From: Epiperipatus broadwayi
Taxonomy: Eukaryota > Onychophora > Udeonychophora > Euonychophora > Peripatidae
Assembly (NCBI GenBank): GCA_028023455.1
Contig: JAQFVV010000349.1
Span: forward strand, 405,501-469,500
DNA: 64,000 nt
Reading direction: 5' to 3'
How positions within the stretch are numbered: the stretch's first letter is position 1; the number at the start of each line of letters is the position of its first letter. The translations under genes and the position numbers were made by a program. The notes under the pieces are model-generated. The model saw nothing but the letters and a program-made list of their open reading frames with translations, had not been told where the DNA came from and made no database searches. Positions 28,440 through 40,888 of this stretch are shown here, one piece after another.

Positions 28440-30935
28440 TATTGGAAATATAAGTGGAGTAAGATTCATTATAAATAAAAATGGAATAACAACATTGTGG
28501 AGATTGTTGGTGTATTGTACAGAGTGGCAAGATTAGTTTTACAACTTAATAGCAGATACCAAATGCAGATAATTCATATTTATGCCCCAACAAGTTCTCA
28601 TAGTGATGAAGTAGTAGAAGTTTTTTTATATGGATGTACAAAAGGCTTTTGATCAGAGTAAACAACATTTTAAAATTGTTATGGGAGACTTTAATGCTAG
28701 AATTGGTAAACAAATGAAAGATGAAAATGCTGTAGGTAATTTTGGTTATGGTAATAGAAATGAGAGAGGACATAGACTTGTGGAGTTTGCAGAAAAAGAA
28801 AAACTTTATATTATAAATTCTTTTTTTGAAAAAAATGTTAAAAGGAAATGGACATGGAAGCATCCAAATGAATGTATAGTAGAATTAGATTATATTTTGA
28901 CTAACAGAAAATACATATTTCAAGATTGTAATGTTCTTAATAAATTTAACACAGGAAGTGATCATCGATTAGTAAGATGTGAAATACATATTAATGCAAA
29001 ACTAGAGAGATAAAAATTATTAAGAAAAACAATATTTACAGTTGACATTCCTAATCTTCAGAAACATTATAATGAATTTAAATTAGAACTTACAAATCGG
29101 TTTTAAGTATTAGTAGATTTTGAACATGATTCAGATTTGAATGACATTAATAGGAAAATAACTGATACACTTTTATAAACTGCAACAAAGATAGCTGGTA
29201 GAAAAAAGCAGCAATTGACCAATAAAAATTTCTACTGAGACTAAAGAATTTATGAAGAAAAGAAGGAATATGAGGATATACAACAATGATGCATTAAAAA
29301 AGATTGAATATCTTGGATTTTGTAAAATGGTGCAGAAAAGAGTTGAAAATGATATAAGAAAGTATAATTGTGAACTAGCAAGGAAAGCTGTAGAAGAGAA
29401 TAAAAGTCTAAAGAGTGAAAAACAACATTTTGATATTGGTAGGAAATTTATATCTGCAATAATAAAAAAAAGATGACATTATTACTAAAAAGATAGATGA
29501 CATCATGAAATGTGTAGAAGACTTCTATCAAGAATTATATAATAATAAAGAACAAGTGTTTTCTATACCTATTATATCTTCTGAATTGCCCAGAATTTTG
29601 AATAAGGAAGTGAGACATGCAATTAAATTTATGAAGAAAGGGAAAGCTCCCAGTAATAATGGAATTATAATTGATATATTAAAAGAAGCAGGTGAAAAAA
29701 AACTTTAGCAAAATTATACACCAAATGTCTAAATGACCAAGATGTACCAGATGATTGGGAAAATGCAGTATTAATATTAATATTTAAAAAAGGTGATAAA
29801 GAAGATATTAGAAATTACAAACCTATCAGTCTTTTATCAGTTTTATACAAAATTTTTACTAAGATAATTACAACTCGTCTACAGAAAACATTGGATTTCC
29901 ACCAACCAAGAGAACAAGCTGGATTTAAAAGTGGTTTTAGTACAGTAGATCATATCCAGGTATTGAGAGAAGTTACAGAAAGGACAAATGAATATGGGTT
30001 ACCATTATGCTTAGGATTTGTAGATTATGAAAAGGCATTTGATTCTATAAACATTTCTTCAGTGATTAAAGCATTGGATCATCAAGGTGTAGATCCAGGA
30101 TATTGACATATTTTAAAAAATATTTATAAAAATGCAACAGCAACAATTAGATTACATAATGATAGTAGGAAAATCAATAGTGAAAACTCCATATCTCCAA
30201 AACTTTTTACAGCAGTGCTGCAAGAAGTATTTTGTGGATTAAAATGGGAAGCTAAAGGAGTGAAAGTAAGTGGATATTATTTAAGTCATTTAGATTTTGC
30301 AGATGATGTAGTTGTTTTTGCAAATAATGCTTTAGAGCTACAGGAAATGTTGCAGGAGTTATCAGATGAAAGTAGGACTAAAGATAAATGTTAAAAAGAC
30401 TAAAGTAATGTTTAATAGATTTTCTCAAAATGTGGAAATAAAGATTGATTATGATGGGTTAGAAGAAGTTAACAGTTACAAATAAACTTGGTCAGATTAT
30501 TAATACATATGGAAACATAATGGATGAAATTAATCATAGAATTACACTTGTTTGGGTACTTTTGTTAGAAATAACTTGATATTAAAAGGAAATATGCCTA
30601 TGTATTTGAAAAGGAAGGTTTTTAATAAATGTGTTTTGCCAGTTCTTACTTATGGATCTGAGACTTGGATACTTAATATAAGAGCAATACAGAGACTTCA
30701 GACCACTCAAAGAAGTATGGAGAGATGCATATTGGGAGTAACAAGAAGAAATCGAAAATGCAATGTATGGGTAAGAGAACAACATGTGTTACTGACCTCA
30801 TTGAAAAAATTAAAAGACTGAAGTGGAGTTGGGCTGGAAATATTGCTAGAAGAGATGATAATAGATAATTGAAATTTTAAACTGGATTCCAAGAGATTGT
30901 AAAAGACCCAGAAAGAGACCATTGAAGAAGTGAAA
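28440..30935 (+). pseudogene. RTE-like LINE remnant (endonuclease and reverse transcriptase)
   Basis: A decayed single-ORF element, 5' truncated. Endonuclease: IIHIYAPTSSHSDEVVEVFY, then VMGDFNARIG (about 28678-28710) and TGSDHRLVRCEI (about 28950). Reverse transcriptase: KKGKAPSNNGIIIDILKEAG (about 29635), FKKGDKEDIRNYKPISLLS (about 29785), GFVDYEKAFDSINI (about 30015, motif A), SPKLFTAVLQEVF (about 30195; the usual GVRQGD before it is missing) and LDFADDVVVFA (about 30290, motif C). The C-terminus has VLPVLTYGSETW and LKWSWAGNIARRDDN. At least ten stops and frameshifts make it an old, inactive copy. The YAPTS and LTYGSETW signatures place it with RTE/BovB-like elements. Confidence 0.85.
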
Positions 30936-33417
30936 ATATTTAAAATATAGTTCAAAATCTTAAGCTATTTGAATTTCAAGATTTTAGATTAAAATAGTTT
31001 AAAATAATTTTGGGATCGATATGTGCCTTCTTTTCATTTCTGAATCATAGAGCTGAGGATAGGAAGGTTATGATAATATTTTGCAGAGTAAGAATGTTAA
31101 AGTTAAATTTCAAGTAAATAATGCAGAGTACTTATTTTATTATAAAACAAATTTAAGATCTTATTAAAGTGCAATACAGGCCCTACAATGTTAGAAAGAG
31201 AAAAGTCTTTGCTATTTGATATAAAAAATTTCATCAAGATTTTTGATACTTATTGAAATATAAAAATGGTAAAAAAACTGACATGTTTTATAAACAATTG
31301 TTGAAAATTCTGTGACATATATCTTTATATATCTAACTTTTGCCTTATAGTCTTGAAATATTAAAAAGTCATATACCATTTATAGTTGTAGTCATATATT
31401 TCAAAATTGTATGGTGAAATGGAAAAAATATATAAAATAATATACATAGAAAGAGGAATGAAATTAGATTAATGTTACCAAGTATTATATATATATTGAA
31501 ACAGTAAGATCTGCTTTGCAGATCTTTGTTTCACCTTTTCTCACCTCTTTCCTACCCTCATACCTTAGTTTAAACCCCCAGTGTATCGTAGTGTGTCTGC
31601 AATGTGCTTATTTACCGAAAATCCCACCCAATTTTAAACCACGAGTACAATGCTCATATTATATAATTGTATAACTGATGCCCAATAAATAAAATGCTAT
31701 AAATTAAATGTATACATAAAAGAGATTTATTTAAAAGTAGGTTATATAGGTCGTAATTGCGCACACACTGTGATATGTATTTTAAACTTATGTTAAAATA
31801 ATAATTTGTTATTTAAAATTATTTTGTTTGAATCTGTTTACAAAAATATATTACAGTCGTAATTTTTTTTTTTGATTTAAAATAAAATTTATATTCGTTT
31901 CGTAAATGGATTCAAATATGGAAAATTAAAAAGTAAAATAATTTTCTTTTAGATTTAATAAAAATCACACCATATATTTTCTGTTTAAAATAAATGAGGG
32001 CTGGTAGGAACAATAGTTTTAATTATTGAATGTTATAGAAGCTTATCTAGAAATGCAGCAGATGTCCACTTAAGGTCTTTTCTTTCAATTAGTAAAAGTT
32101 TGTTTTAATTAAATCAAAGTTGTAGTCCGAATGTCGACAGGAAAATTAACAATAGAAATTAATTAAAATGTTGCTGAATTCCTTTAGACATTTGGATAGG
32201 ATTGATTACAGCTGATAAGTGAGCAAAGTTTGGAATATTTTTGTAATGCTCCAGGGCAGTTGTATTGTGCAATTTCACTATATATAGGAGGGTTTTCTTT
32301 TGTTCTTCATTCTAGTAATATTCCAGCAAATATTCTAATATTCTAGCATTATTCTAGCAAGATTCCTAGTATTCTAGTATTATTCTATTCTAGCAAGATT
32401 TCTAATATATATTTTGTTCTGAGATTTTTTAGCTACGTGCCTGCAAACTTAAGTATTTGAAGCCGAGTTTTCGTCTTCAAATAAATCTTACCATGTTCTA
32501 CAATACCACTTGAAATATTTATGAATCACACAACCTTTAAAATTGCTAGCTTTGAAATGACAGAGTAGAGCCGGCAAGAAGGCTATTTTCCCCTCGGGAA
32601 TGGCCAGCCACTGCTCTATACCATGTAATGCTATCACATAGGAAACCCTGAAACTGCTGCTGCTGCTGAAATATGAACAATACCAGATTTTGCTGCTGAG
32701 TTGTATAAAACCTGCCGACAATCAATCTACCTGCAAATGCTTCTCCAGCGGTAACCCCAACATTAACCCAAGAGCTCTTGTGATTCTCTCCTATAATTAA
32801 TAAGCTATAGCTATTTAAATTGTTTTCCATTTTACTTTACTTTTATCATGTATTTCTTTAAAATGTTCTAATATAATCAATAATTTTGCTCTCTATCCTT
32901 GGGTTAATATTTTATATTTATTAATCTTTCTCTTTATTTTATTATGACATTGTGCCAGAATAGTCTTTGACCGAGTGAATTATTCCCTTTGTTGAAAGCA
33001 AGATGCCGATATTAAGGCATTTTAAAATTATAAATAGTTCCCATTTTTATTATCTCGTGAATCACTCTTTCGAGGGCTATTCTAATCCTAGTCAATATGT
33101 GTAATAATCATATAGTTTAAAATCCACATTTATCGATTTTAACCTAATATGAGCATATGAGCGAGGTCAATGATTAAATGTGTCACAAATGCATGATTGC
33201 ATAAATAAATCTATGCTTTCTTTTCAAACTTTCAAGCATGCATTTTCCTATTTTAAAATATATTCTGCTTTAATTTCAAAGTTTGTAATTGAGGTCAAGA
33301 ATGGGCGGACTCTCTTTAAATAATTATTGGGGAATTGATTAGGCATTTTCTCAATCTAAGTAAATCCCTCTTATATGCTTTATATATGTTAGTCGAGTAT
33401 TGCTAGAAAGTGTATTG
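30936..33417. other. AT-rich non-coding sequence
   Basis: No exon or mobile element recognised. Short open frames such as those near 32500-32830 have no family resemblance. A series of CTAG-containing short repeats (TATTCTAGCA variants) occurs at about 32315-32395. Confidence 0.5.
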
Positions 33418-33422
33418 GTTGT

Positions 33423-34192
33423 TGTTATATCCGCACTTACGACTGTGCCAATGTTATAACTGCAAGTCATACTGTGTGGTCAGCAAATAACGTTCGCTAC
33501 TGTTCAACTGTGTATGCTCTCCAACGAATGGTCTGCAATGAATGCTCTGAATATTCTCTGTATTCTCTGCAGTGGATGCTCTCCAAACGATGGTCTGCAC
33601 TGAATACTCTGCCACAGATGCTCTCCAACAAATGGTCTGCACTGACTGCTCTCCAATGAATGGTCTGCAAGCGGATGGTCTCCAAACGAATGGTCTGCAA
33701 TGATCTATTTCTACAGTTCGCTAAAGTTCAATTCCCACGATTTTCTTTCAGGCTGGCTGCTACAAAACGGTTCACAATGGGCCTACTTTAGCCCCAGTCC
33801 AGTGTAGCTGTACATGAACTCTTCGTAGTAAGCACTGCGACTGCCGTCAGCTATCTCCTACTGGAATTGAACAATAACTCTACTGTAGATGCACTCCATA
33901 CTGTCTGCTACTCGCTACTGCTCTCTATGTTACACTGCTTGATGTTACCCAGTCTTCTTATCACTCTCTGACAACTGCAACAATCAATCAATGCACTGAC
34001 CAATAAGGTAACGTTTCTTATCTAGAAACATTTGTAATTAGCAAATATTTCTAGGAATTGTTGATCGCCATTACATCAATGCACTAATTAAATTCCTCAG
34101 CTATCAGAGTGCGATCTAAAAACAGCCTTACAAATAAATTCTAGTTTTTTCTGAAGTGCACAAACATGTCTGCCATTTTAAAAAACACTACA
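33423..34192 (-). repeat. LTR (3' LTR in element orientation)
   Basis: Shares almost all of its sequence with 34333-35111, with small indels. Contains a cluster of degenerate repeats of the motif GAATGGTCTGCA (about 33520-33710), spaced roughly 25-35 bp, whose complement reads as TGCAGACCATTC. The short open frames here are shadows. Confidence 0.85.
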
Positions 34193-34332
34193 CACCTCCC
34201 TCCACTCCAGAAAAATCCTTGTTGCTAACGTTACTAATTGGGATTGACATTTTCACCCGGTTTCTCCATCTATGGCTAAACTTATAGTTCAATGTATTCA
34301 CTACTCCCAGGTTCCAAATGTGACTGCGCCAA

Positions 34333-35111
34333 TGTTATATCCGCACTTACGACTGTGCCAATATGATAACTGCAAGTCATACTGGGCGGTCAGCAAATAA
34401 CGTTCGCTACTGTTCAACTGCGTATGCTCTACAACGAATGGTCTGCAATGAATGCTCTGAATATTCTCTGTATTCTCTGCAATGGATGCTCTCCAAACGA
34501 ATGGTCTGCACTGAATGCTCTGCCACGGATGCTCTCCAACAAATGGTCTGCACCGACTGCTCTCCAATGAATGGTCTGCAAGCGGATGCTCTCCAAATGA
34601 ATGGTCTGCAATGATCTATTTATACAGTTCGCTAAAGTTCAATTCCCACGATGTTCTTTCAGGCTGGCTGCTACAAAACGGTTCACAATGGGTACTTTAG
34701 CCCCAGTCCAGTGTAGCTGTACACGAACTCTTTGTAGTAAGCACTGCGACTGCCGTCAGCTATCTCCTACTGGAATTGAACAGTAACTCTACTGTAGATG
34801 CACTCCATACTGTCTGCTACTTGCTACTGCTCTCTACTGCTCTCTATGTTACACTGCTTGATGTTACCCAGTCTTCTTATTGCTCTCTGACAACTGCAAT
34901 GATCAATCAATGCACTGACCAATAAGGTAACATCTCTTATCTAGAAACATTTGTAATTAGCAAATATTTCTAGGAATTGTCAATCGCCATTACGTAAATG
35001 CACTAATTAAATTCCTCAGCTATCAGAGCATGATCTAAAAACAGCCTTACGAATAAATTCTAGTTTTTTCTGGAGTGCACAAACATGTCTGCCATTTTAC
35101 AAAACACTACA
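34333..35111 (-). repeat. LTR (5' LTR in element orientation)
   Basis: The sister LTR. Its degenerate GAATGGTCTGCA repeats differ slightly in number and spacing from those of the other LTR. Adjoins the candidate primer-binding site at 34332 and the GTTGT duplication at 35112. Confidence 0.85.
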
Positions 35112-35116
35112 GTTGT

Positions 35117-36287
35117 CGAAATCACTTTGTTTATCTCCAAGGGCCTTAAACGGCCAAGACCATTTCCAATTTCACTTTCTGTGGTTTCCAGGCACAGTGT
35201 GTCCTCGAATGTCACACCTGGGAATTAGACACAGCCGTCACCCAGTCACTAAGTTTTGGATGAGTTGAGACTTCAGCTGTTCATGACAACACATTCCTAC
35301 GGATCAACGGCGAGATGCCCTCCATAGTTGTTTCACATATACACTATAATTTTGCATATTTATATTTTACAAAGTATCTGTGATTTAAACCTATCACACC
35401 CTCCATCCTTTAATAAATACCTTATTAGCAATACCGACCTCCCAATATAACTTTAATTATAATTATAAAATAAATGCCTTGATCACATCCCCACTTTATC
35501 ACTTAATAAGCTTTGGTCCATGCTATTCTCGAAATCAAGAAATATTATATTAAACCTTAATGTTCAAATGTTTTATTAAACATTTATAATTTACTCAAAG
35601 CACCTCACACATCTTCCCATCTCTTTTAAGCACATTATCATAATACTATATTAGCCCGAGGGATAGACTATATACTTGAACAACCTTTTAATGTAATTTT
35701 TATGGAATGTGTGTTAACAGCCATTTTAATAAGCGTTCCTGTCTCATATAAGCAGACAGTGTGCGTTATATATATTTCTTGCTTTATAAATAAATCTTTT
35801 AAATCTTATAAAACTAATTTTGATCTTTTATTTTATTGATCCCTATCACTGTCTCGGTTTATATATCTATTTTATACATTTCTTTTGTACTATCCATAGA
35901 TGTTTATTAGCAACCCAACTTATCTCATAGTATAGAGTGTCTTTGTTTCTCTCTGACCACCAGGCACCGGTAAAGGGATATATTATTAGTAGTATCAGAT
36001 GCATTGTCATGTAGGTGGCGCTGTGGAATTTAGATTTGAACTTAGTATATCTAGAAGGCAACCCCTCTAGAGTGTTCAGTTTCGTGTTTGGGTTTGAATT
36101 CTGCAATGTGTTAGCGAGATAGACGAATCTGACCGTTACAATATATATATATATGTATAAAAAAATTTAAAAAGCAAGCAAATAAATATAGTAATCTTTA
36201 ATTGAGTTTAAAGTTTATATGTGGATTAGGAATAAAACAATAATTTCTATCTTAATAAATTGTTAATAATAATTATTAATGTATTTG
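35117..36287. other. Non-coding sequence
   Basis: No exon recognised. The first 230 bp are less AT-rich and may be part of an older repeat into which the miniature LTR element inserted. A (TA)n run lies at about 36140. Confidence 0.45.
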
Positions 36288-36460
36288 TTAAAACAGGCAA
36301 AACTCTCCATACAGTAGTGCCACTCAGTGCAGACTAGAATCCATTGATTACTCTAGCTTGCACTGAATGGCGTTACTGTATGGAGAGTTTTGCCTGTTTT
36401 AATAACAGTTATGAGCAAGCATAAGAAACAGTGATCATGTGATGTTTAGTGGTTTAACTA
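36288..36460. mobile_element. Foldback family F, minimal copy
   Basis: The left arm (TAAAACAGGCAAAACTCTCC onward) and right arm (GGAGAGTTTTGCCTGTTTTA) are separated by about 50 bp. They are followed by the outer segment TTATGAGCAAGCATAAGAAA and GTGATGTTTAGTGGTTTAAC. Lies about 500 bp upstream of the first ACE exon, presumably in the preceding intron. Confidence 0.85.
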
Positions 36461-36959
36461 ACGTATTTACCTAAAATGAATGTTATTTAAAATTATGACT
36501 GCAGAAACGTTAATACTTATAGATAAAAACTTTGTAAAAAAATTTCAGAGATGTATAAAATATACTTTACACTTGCCAAATTAAAAAAAAAAAAGTTAAA
36601 CATTTAAATATAAATAATCATTTGATTTATTGTTCATGAATTTATAAGAAATTACAGCACCAGAATCGACTGGGAAGTGTTTTTGATCCAGTTCCAAAAA
36701 CCTGCTACTCTATCACTGTTCTTAACCAGTAAATAAATATAAAAACAAGCATATATTAAGTTAAAATATATATAAATACTTTTATTATATATATGCATAG
36801 GAAAATAATAAAATCTTGAGGTTTCAATTACATGGTAGGGGATCTTAAAAAATGAACTTGCGAATTTAGAAATTTTTATATAAACATACACACATTACTT
36901 TTTTATTATTATTATTCATTCATATACATTTTGCATGTTTATTTTTTTTATTTCGATAG

Positions 36960-37104
36960 AAGCTGATATTAATTACTTGATGACGATGGCCTTAGACAAA
37001 ATAGCATTTTTACCATTTGCGCTTTTAGTTGACTTATGGCGATGGAATGTTTTCAATGGTTCATATCATGAAGAAGAATGGAATAAAAAATGGTGGGAAT
37101 TAAG
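36960..37104 (+). CDS. Angiotensin-converting enzyme-like peptidase, exon A
   Basis: A 145-bp exon between acceptor GATAG and donor GTAATG. It reads (E)[18 protein letters not shown], then a segment with LWRWNVF and ends WNKKWWEL plus the first two bases of an Arg codon. This is the conserved M2-family block after the zinc site: human ACE has E[19 protein letters not shown], QWRWxVF and WWxLR. The 145-bp length and phases match, as I recall, exons 9 and 22 of human ACE. ACE is a zinc dipeptidyl carboxypeptidase acting outside the cell. The HExxH motif should be one exon upstream but was not found, so this gene is partial here. I cannot tell from two exons whether the enzyme is catalytically active. 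Confidence 0.9.
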
Positions 37105-37611
37105 GTAATGAATAATTCGGTTTAAAAAAAAAAAAACTTTTTAGCAATTTGTAATAGAGTGACATTTTGATCAAATTCTGTCTTTAATATACTATTAAAT
37201 TTTGAAATAAAAGATTTCCATCTAGTTTGAGGAAATGTGATAAAAATGTTTATAATCAAATGATTTATTGTTTGGGAATTCATCAATAGTGTAAGAACCT
37301 GAAGGACAGAGTTAAGGCACACTTTGTGGACTTTGATTTTCGGAAGTCCCATTTTACCAATGCACTAAATCACGAAAGGTTCCAGAGCGATAAAGTTTTT
37401 AAAAATATCTTGATTTTTTTTTTGTATTTAATAGCAAAAAAAATTATTATGAAAAAAAAATGAATATTTCTATTTTATTACAATTGTATGAAATTAATCA
37501 TATACATAATTTTTAGTTAATTTTCATGACAAAATTAAATTACATCAGGTAATATTTATTAATAATTTATTAATATTGACAGTAAAATTTGAGCACAAGT
37601 ATAATTTATAT

Positions 37612-38283
37612 ATTTGGAGTTTAGATATAATTATAGGGAATTTGAACACAGACTTTCAAGCACCCTTCAGTTACTTACTCTATCTCATACAACCAATACA
37701 CATGACCACACACATGTGAAAATGATAAATTATCTCCAATATAGATATTTCGTGCTGAACCAGCACTTATCACTTGGTCCAGATCATCATCTACCACACA
37801 CATATATAATCAGCGCTTGGTTTATATTAAGATAGCAAATCTTCAACTGTAATATATGGCTTCAATCTACTCCACCCTCCAACTCTTTGGCCATTCACAC
37901 CATTAAAAATCTGATGATGAAATGCCCACATCCCTTGTTGAAGCCACTATTATTGTTATGGGTATGTTGACTTTAAATCACTCAACAAGGGATTTGGGTA
38001 TTTCTTCATCAGATTTTCAATGGTATGAATTGCTGAAGAGTTTGGAGGGTGGGGTAGATTGAAGCCTGTCATTAAAGTTCAAAGATTTGCTTAATATAAA
38101 CTGAGCACTGATTATATATGTGTATGGGAGATGATGATCTGAACCAACTGATGAATGCTGATTTAGCACAAAATATGTGTATTGGAGATCATTTATATTT
38201 TTCACATGTATGTGGCCATGTTTTATTGTTTATATGAGATAGAATCTGTGTTCAAATCCACTATAATTGCATCTAAACTCCAA
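37612..38283. mobile_element. Inverted-repeat element family G, copy 1
   Basis: The left arm (37612-about 37945, from GGAGTTTAGATATAATTATA) is mirrored by the right arm (about 37980-38283, ending TGCATCTAAACTCC). The loop is only about 40 bp. Recurring family segments are CCTCCAACTCTT, ATCTGATGATGAAA and CACTTATCACTTGGTCCAGA. No protein. Related single-arm copies lie at 38290, 47010 and 53510. Confidence 0.75.
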
Positions 38284-38289
38284 GTATAT

Positions 38290-38762
38290 AAATTATAAAT
38301 GTATTCAAATATTACAGATTCAGCCTGTATTCTGCCCATCTCTCTTCTGTGTATTTAAATGGACAAGGTCCCTCACATGCTGGGTCAGAGTGACTTAAAA
38401 TCAACCTAGGCATAACAATAACATTGGCATCAGCAAGGGATTTGGACATTTCATCATTAGATTTTTATTGACATGGGTAGCTGAAGAGTTAGAGGGTGGA
38501 GTATATTAAAGCCTGTCCGTCAAAGTTTAAAGATTTTCCAAGTACTGATTATATATATAGAGGTATGTGTGTGTGGGGGGGGAGATTATGGTTTGGACCA
38601 ACTAATGAGTTCTAGTTCAGCATAAAATATTTAAGTTGGAGATCATTTATCTTTTTCATGTGGGTGTGGTTATGTATATCAGTTGTATGAGCTAGAGTGG
38701 GTAGGTAAAGGGAGCTTGAAATTCTGTGTTCAAATCCCTTATAATAATTTTGATAGTATAGT
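38290..38762. repeat. Family G repeat, single arm
   Basis: Contains AGGGATTTGGACATTTCATC, GAAGAGTTAGAGGGTGGAGT and TTTGGACCAACTAATGAGTT in the same order as the right arm of the 37612 copy. It lies next to that element in the same orientation, as a partial tandem neighbour. Confidence 0.65.
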
Positions 38763-39126
38763 AAAACACTAATTTATACTACAATTTCAGGTTCGAGTTA
38801 TAACACTGGGATAGAACTTTACTATTTCAATATCTAAGTTATTTTAAAGCATTTCATGTTGGAAAAATACAAGCTTAATTTCAGCTCTTAAGTTTTTTAT
38901 ATATGTTTGTATTATACACGTACACACATTTATAAAGATCTGCATTTATAATGAAGCTTAATCAATGATATTTTAGTTTGTAAAAAAAAAACAACTTAGT
39001 AACTAAAATTATTATAAATCAGTTTAAAATTTATATAGCAGGAACAATAATTAATCATAGTCTATAAATTTTTTATCAATCCTTAATTATTTCACTTTGG
39101 TATCAATAAAACGCTTTTAAAAAAAA
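38763..39126. other. AT-rich intronic sequence
   Basis: Nothing recognisable. Confidence 0.5.
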
Positions 39127-39127
39127 T

Positions 39128-39487
39128 CAATTCTTTTTATTAAGCCTTGTTCCTGGATTTAATATTTCAGTGTTATCTGTAAACCTACAGATTTATTTAA
39201 TTAAATGAAAATAATTATTGGCTTAATTAGTTAAGAAATTTTTGATAAACTGAAGGAATAAAGATAAGTACTGGCTTACCTAAGTTTAAAAAATATAAAC
39301 AAGTAAATCAATTCTTTTTATTAAGCCTTGTTCCTGGATTTAATATTTCAGTGTTATCTGTAAACCTACAGATTTATTTAATTAAATGAAAATAATTATT
39401 GGCTTAATTAGTTAAGAAATTTTTGATAAACTGAAGGAATAAAGATAAGTACTGGCTTACCTAAGTTTAAAAAATATAAACAAGTAA
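39128..39487. repeat. Perfect 180-bp tandem duplication
   Basis: 39128-39307 and 39308-39487 read identically by eye, including the homopolymers. The sequence is otherwise unremarkable AT-rich intron. Perfect identity implies a very recent duplication or an assembly overlap error. Confidence 0.9.
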
Positions 39488-39904
39488 ATCACTATTTTAG
39501 TTAATCAAAAATTCTTGGTATATAAGTGAACTATTTAATTAAAAATTTAATGATGGTAAAAAGACCAGCTCTGAATTGTAGGATTCATTCAACTTTTGTC
39601 ATGAAGCATACTTGATCTTGTGAATGTTATCTTTGTTTACTTAGCATGATGTGTCCAGAATTTCTACCAGCAGTCATATTAAAAACCAAGAGCAGCTAAA
39701 GCACTGGTAAATAAACATTACTCCAGTATGTAGACTATATAGCCAATGAATACCTCACTTTACTTGCTGATAAACCAAGAAAATGTCATTCAATTAAATG
39801 GACTCTTCAATATTAAAAACAATTGCTGGACAAACTACAAGATTAAAAAATCCAGTAAATAAAAGACTTCACATGGAAAATACTATGGAAACATGTCTAT
39901 ATAA

Positions 39905-40888
39905 CAGGGGTGGCCAACTTTTGGGTTCATAAGATATACTTTTTATTTTAAAAATGTGTTGCGATTAACTTGTTATCATAGGCCAGGGGTGGGCAAATAG
40001 CGGCCCGAGGACCTCATGCGGCCCCCTAAGAGTTTTTATGCGGCCCGCCAAGACAATCAGAAAAATCCGTCTTCGACTGAAATTTCCTTCCCGTTGCGTG
40101 ACCAAATATTCATCTCATATTTTCCACTAGGATGGCCACATCAATATACATGCACAGTGTAGATATGATGTGCAGTGCTTTTCCAGTTGATTTGATTAAT
40201 TTCAATTTTATCTTTGCATTAGCAAATATATACATTTCCAACTTTAGTGAAACCATGAACCCTCCAAAAAAATGTAAAATTGGTAATAAATGTCATGTGT
40301 TTAGAATGGACAAACAAATATTTCTTTGGTAATACAGGGAATAAAGCAGTGTGTTTATTGTGTCATGAAAAAAAGGTGCGGCCCTCCACTAACCTTCGCT
40401 TCCACAAAATGGCCCCTGATGCGGCCCTCTGCCAACCTATGTGGCCCCCGAGCCAAAACAATTGCCCACCCCTGTCATAGGCGATCGACTTGTTGTCATA
40501 GACGTAGTCTAAGTGGAGGGAGATGTGAAATACATACTATTTTTATATATCAACCTAGTAAAAAATAATTATTTAATGGGCCAAAAAACTCATGTCCGGA
40601 GGAATTAAAGCATCATGAGTAATTAATTATTAACAATATTTATTAATTCAAATTAGCTACTTTAATAAAAGATTACTTTCAATAATGATATGACTTAGTG
40701 GACTTCACCTATCTAGAATTGAAAAAAAATTTAGAACAAAAACAAAAATAACAAAAAATAACTTGAAAATCTTGACTTAATTTGTTTCACTTGTTACCTG
40801 ACAGCTCTTGCCAGATTGGTCTCGCGATCGACCAAAATTGGCTTTGCGATCGACCAGCGGATCACGATCGACTTGTTGGCTACCCCTG
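39905..40888. mobile_element. hAT-type MITE (outer element of a nested pair)
   Basis: Begins CAGGGGTGGCCAAC and ends GTTGGCTACCCCTG, inverted termini typical of hAT elements. Flanked by imperfect 8-bp duplications CTATATAA (39897-39904) and CTAAATAA (40889-40896). It contains repeats of GATCGACTTGTTG near its right end and no transposase. A younger hAT copy is inserted at 39984. Confidence 0.85.
39984..40474 (+). mobile_element. hAT element inserted in the outer hAT, with transposase remnant
   Basis: Termini are CAGGGGTGGGCAA and TTGCCCACCCCTG, with a perfect 8-bp target duplication TCATAGGC at 39976-39983 and 40475-40482. The 491 bp retain a frameshifted start of a transposase: MNPPKKCKIGNKCHVF from 40255, then GNTGNKAVCLLCHEKK in another frame from about 40328. 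This is the N-terminal BED-type zinc finger (C-x2-C) of the hAT group related to ZBED/GTF2IRD2-like proteins. The histidine half of the finger, the DDE core and the rest are deleted, so the copy cannot act on its own. Confidence 0.9.

Larger units (their letters stand above)
33423..35111 (-). mobile_element. TRIM-like miniature LTR retrotransposon
   Basis: Two near-identical terminal repeats, 33423-34192 (770 bp) and 34333-35111 (779 bp), start TGTTATATCC and end CACTACA (5'-TG...CA-3'). They enclose only 140 bp. GTTGT is duplicated at 33418-33422 and 35112-35116. On the minus strand the internal sequence opens TTGGCGCAGTCACATTTGG directly after the 5' LTR, a primer-binding-site candidate of the gypsy TTGGCGCAGTC kind. 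It ends GGAGTGGAGGGAGGTG directly before the 3' LTR, a polypurine tract. No gag or pol. Terminal-repeat retrotransposons in miniature have this layout and depend on another element's proteins. A solo recombination product or internal deletion of a larger element is the alternative. Confidence 0.85.

Noticed and set aside
33454-34786. Several 60-88-residue frames on both strands
   Set aside because: They lie inside the LTRs and are shadows of the GAATGGTCTGCA repeats.
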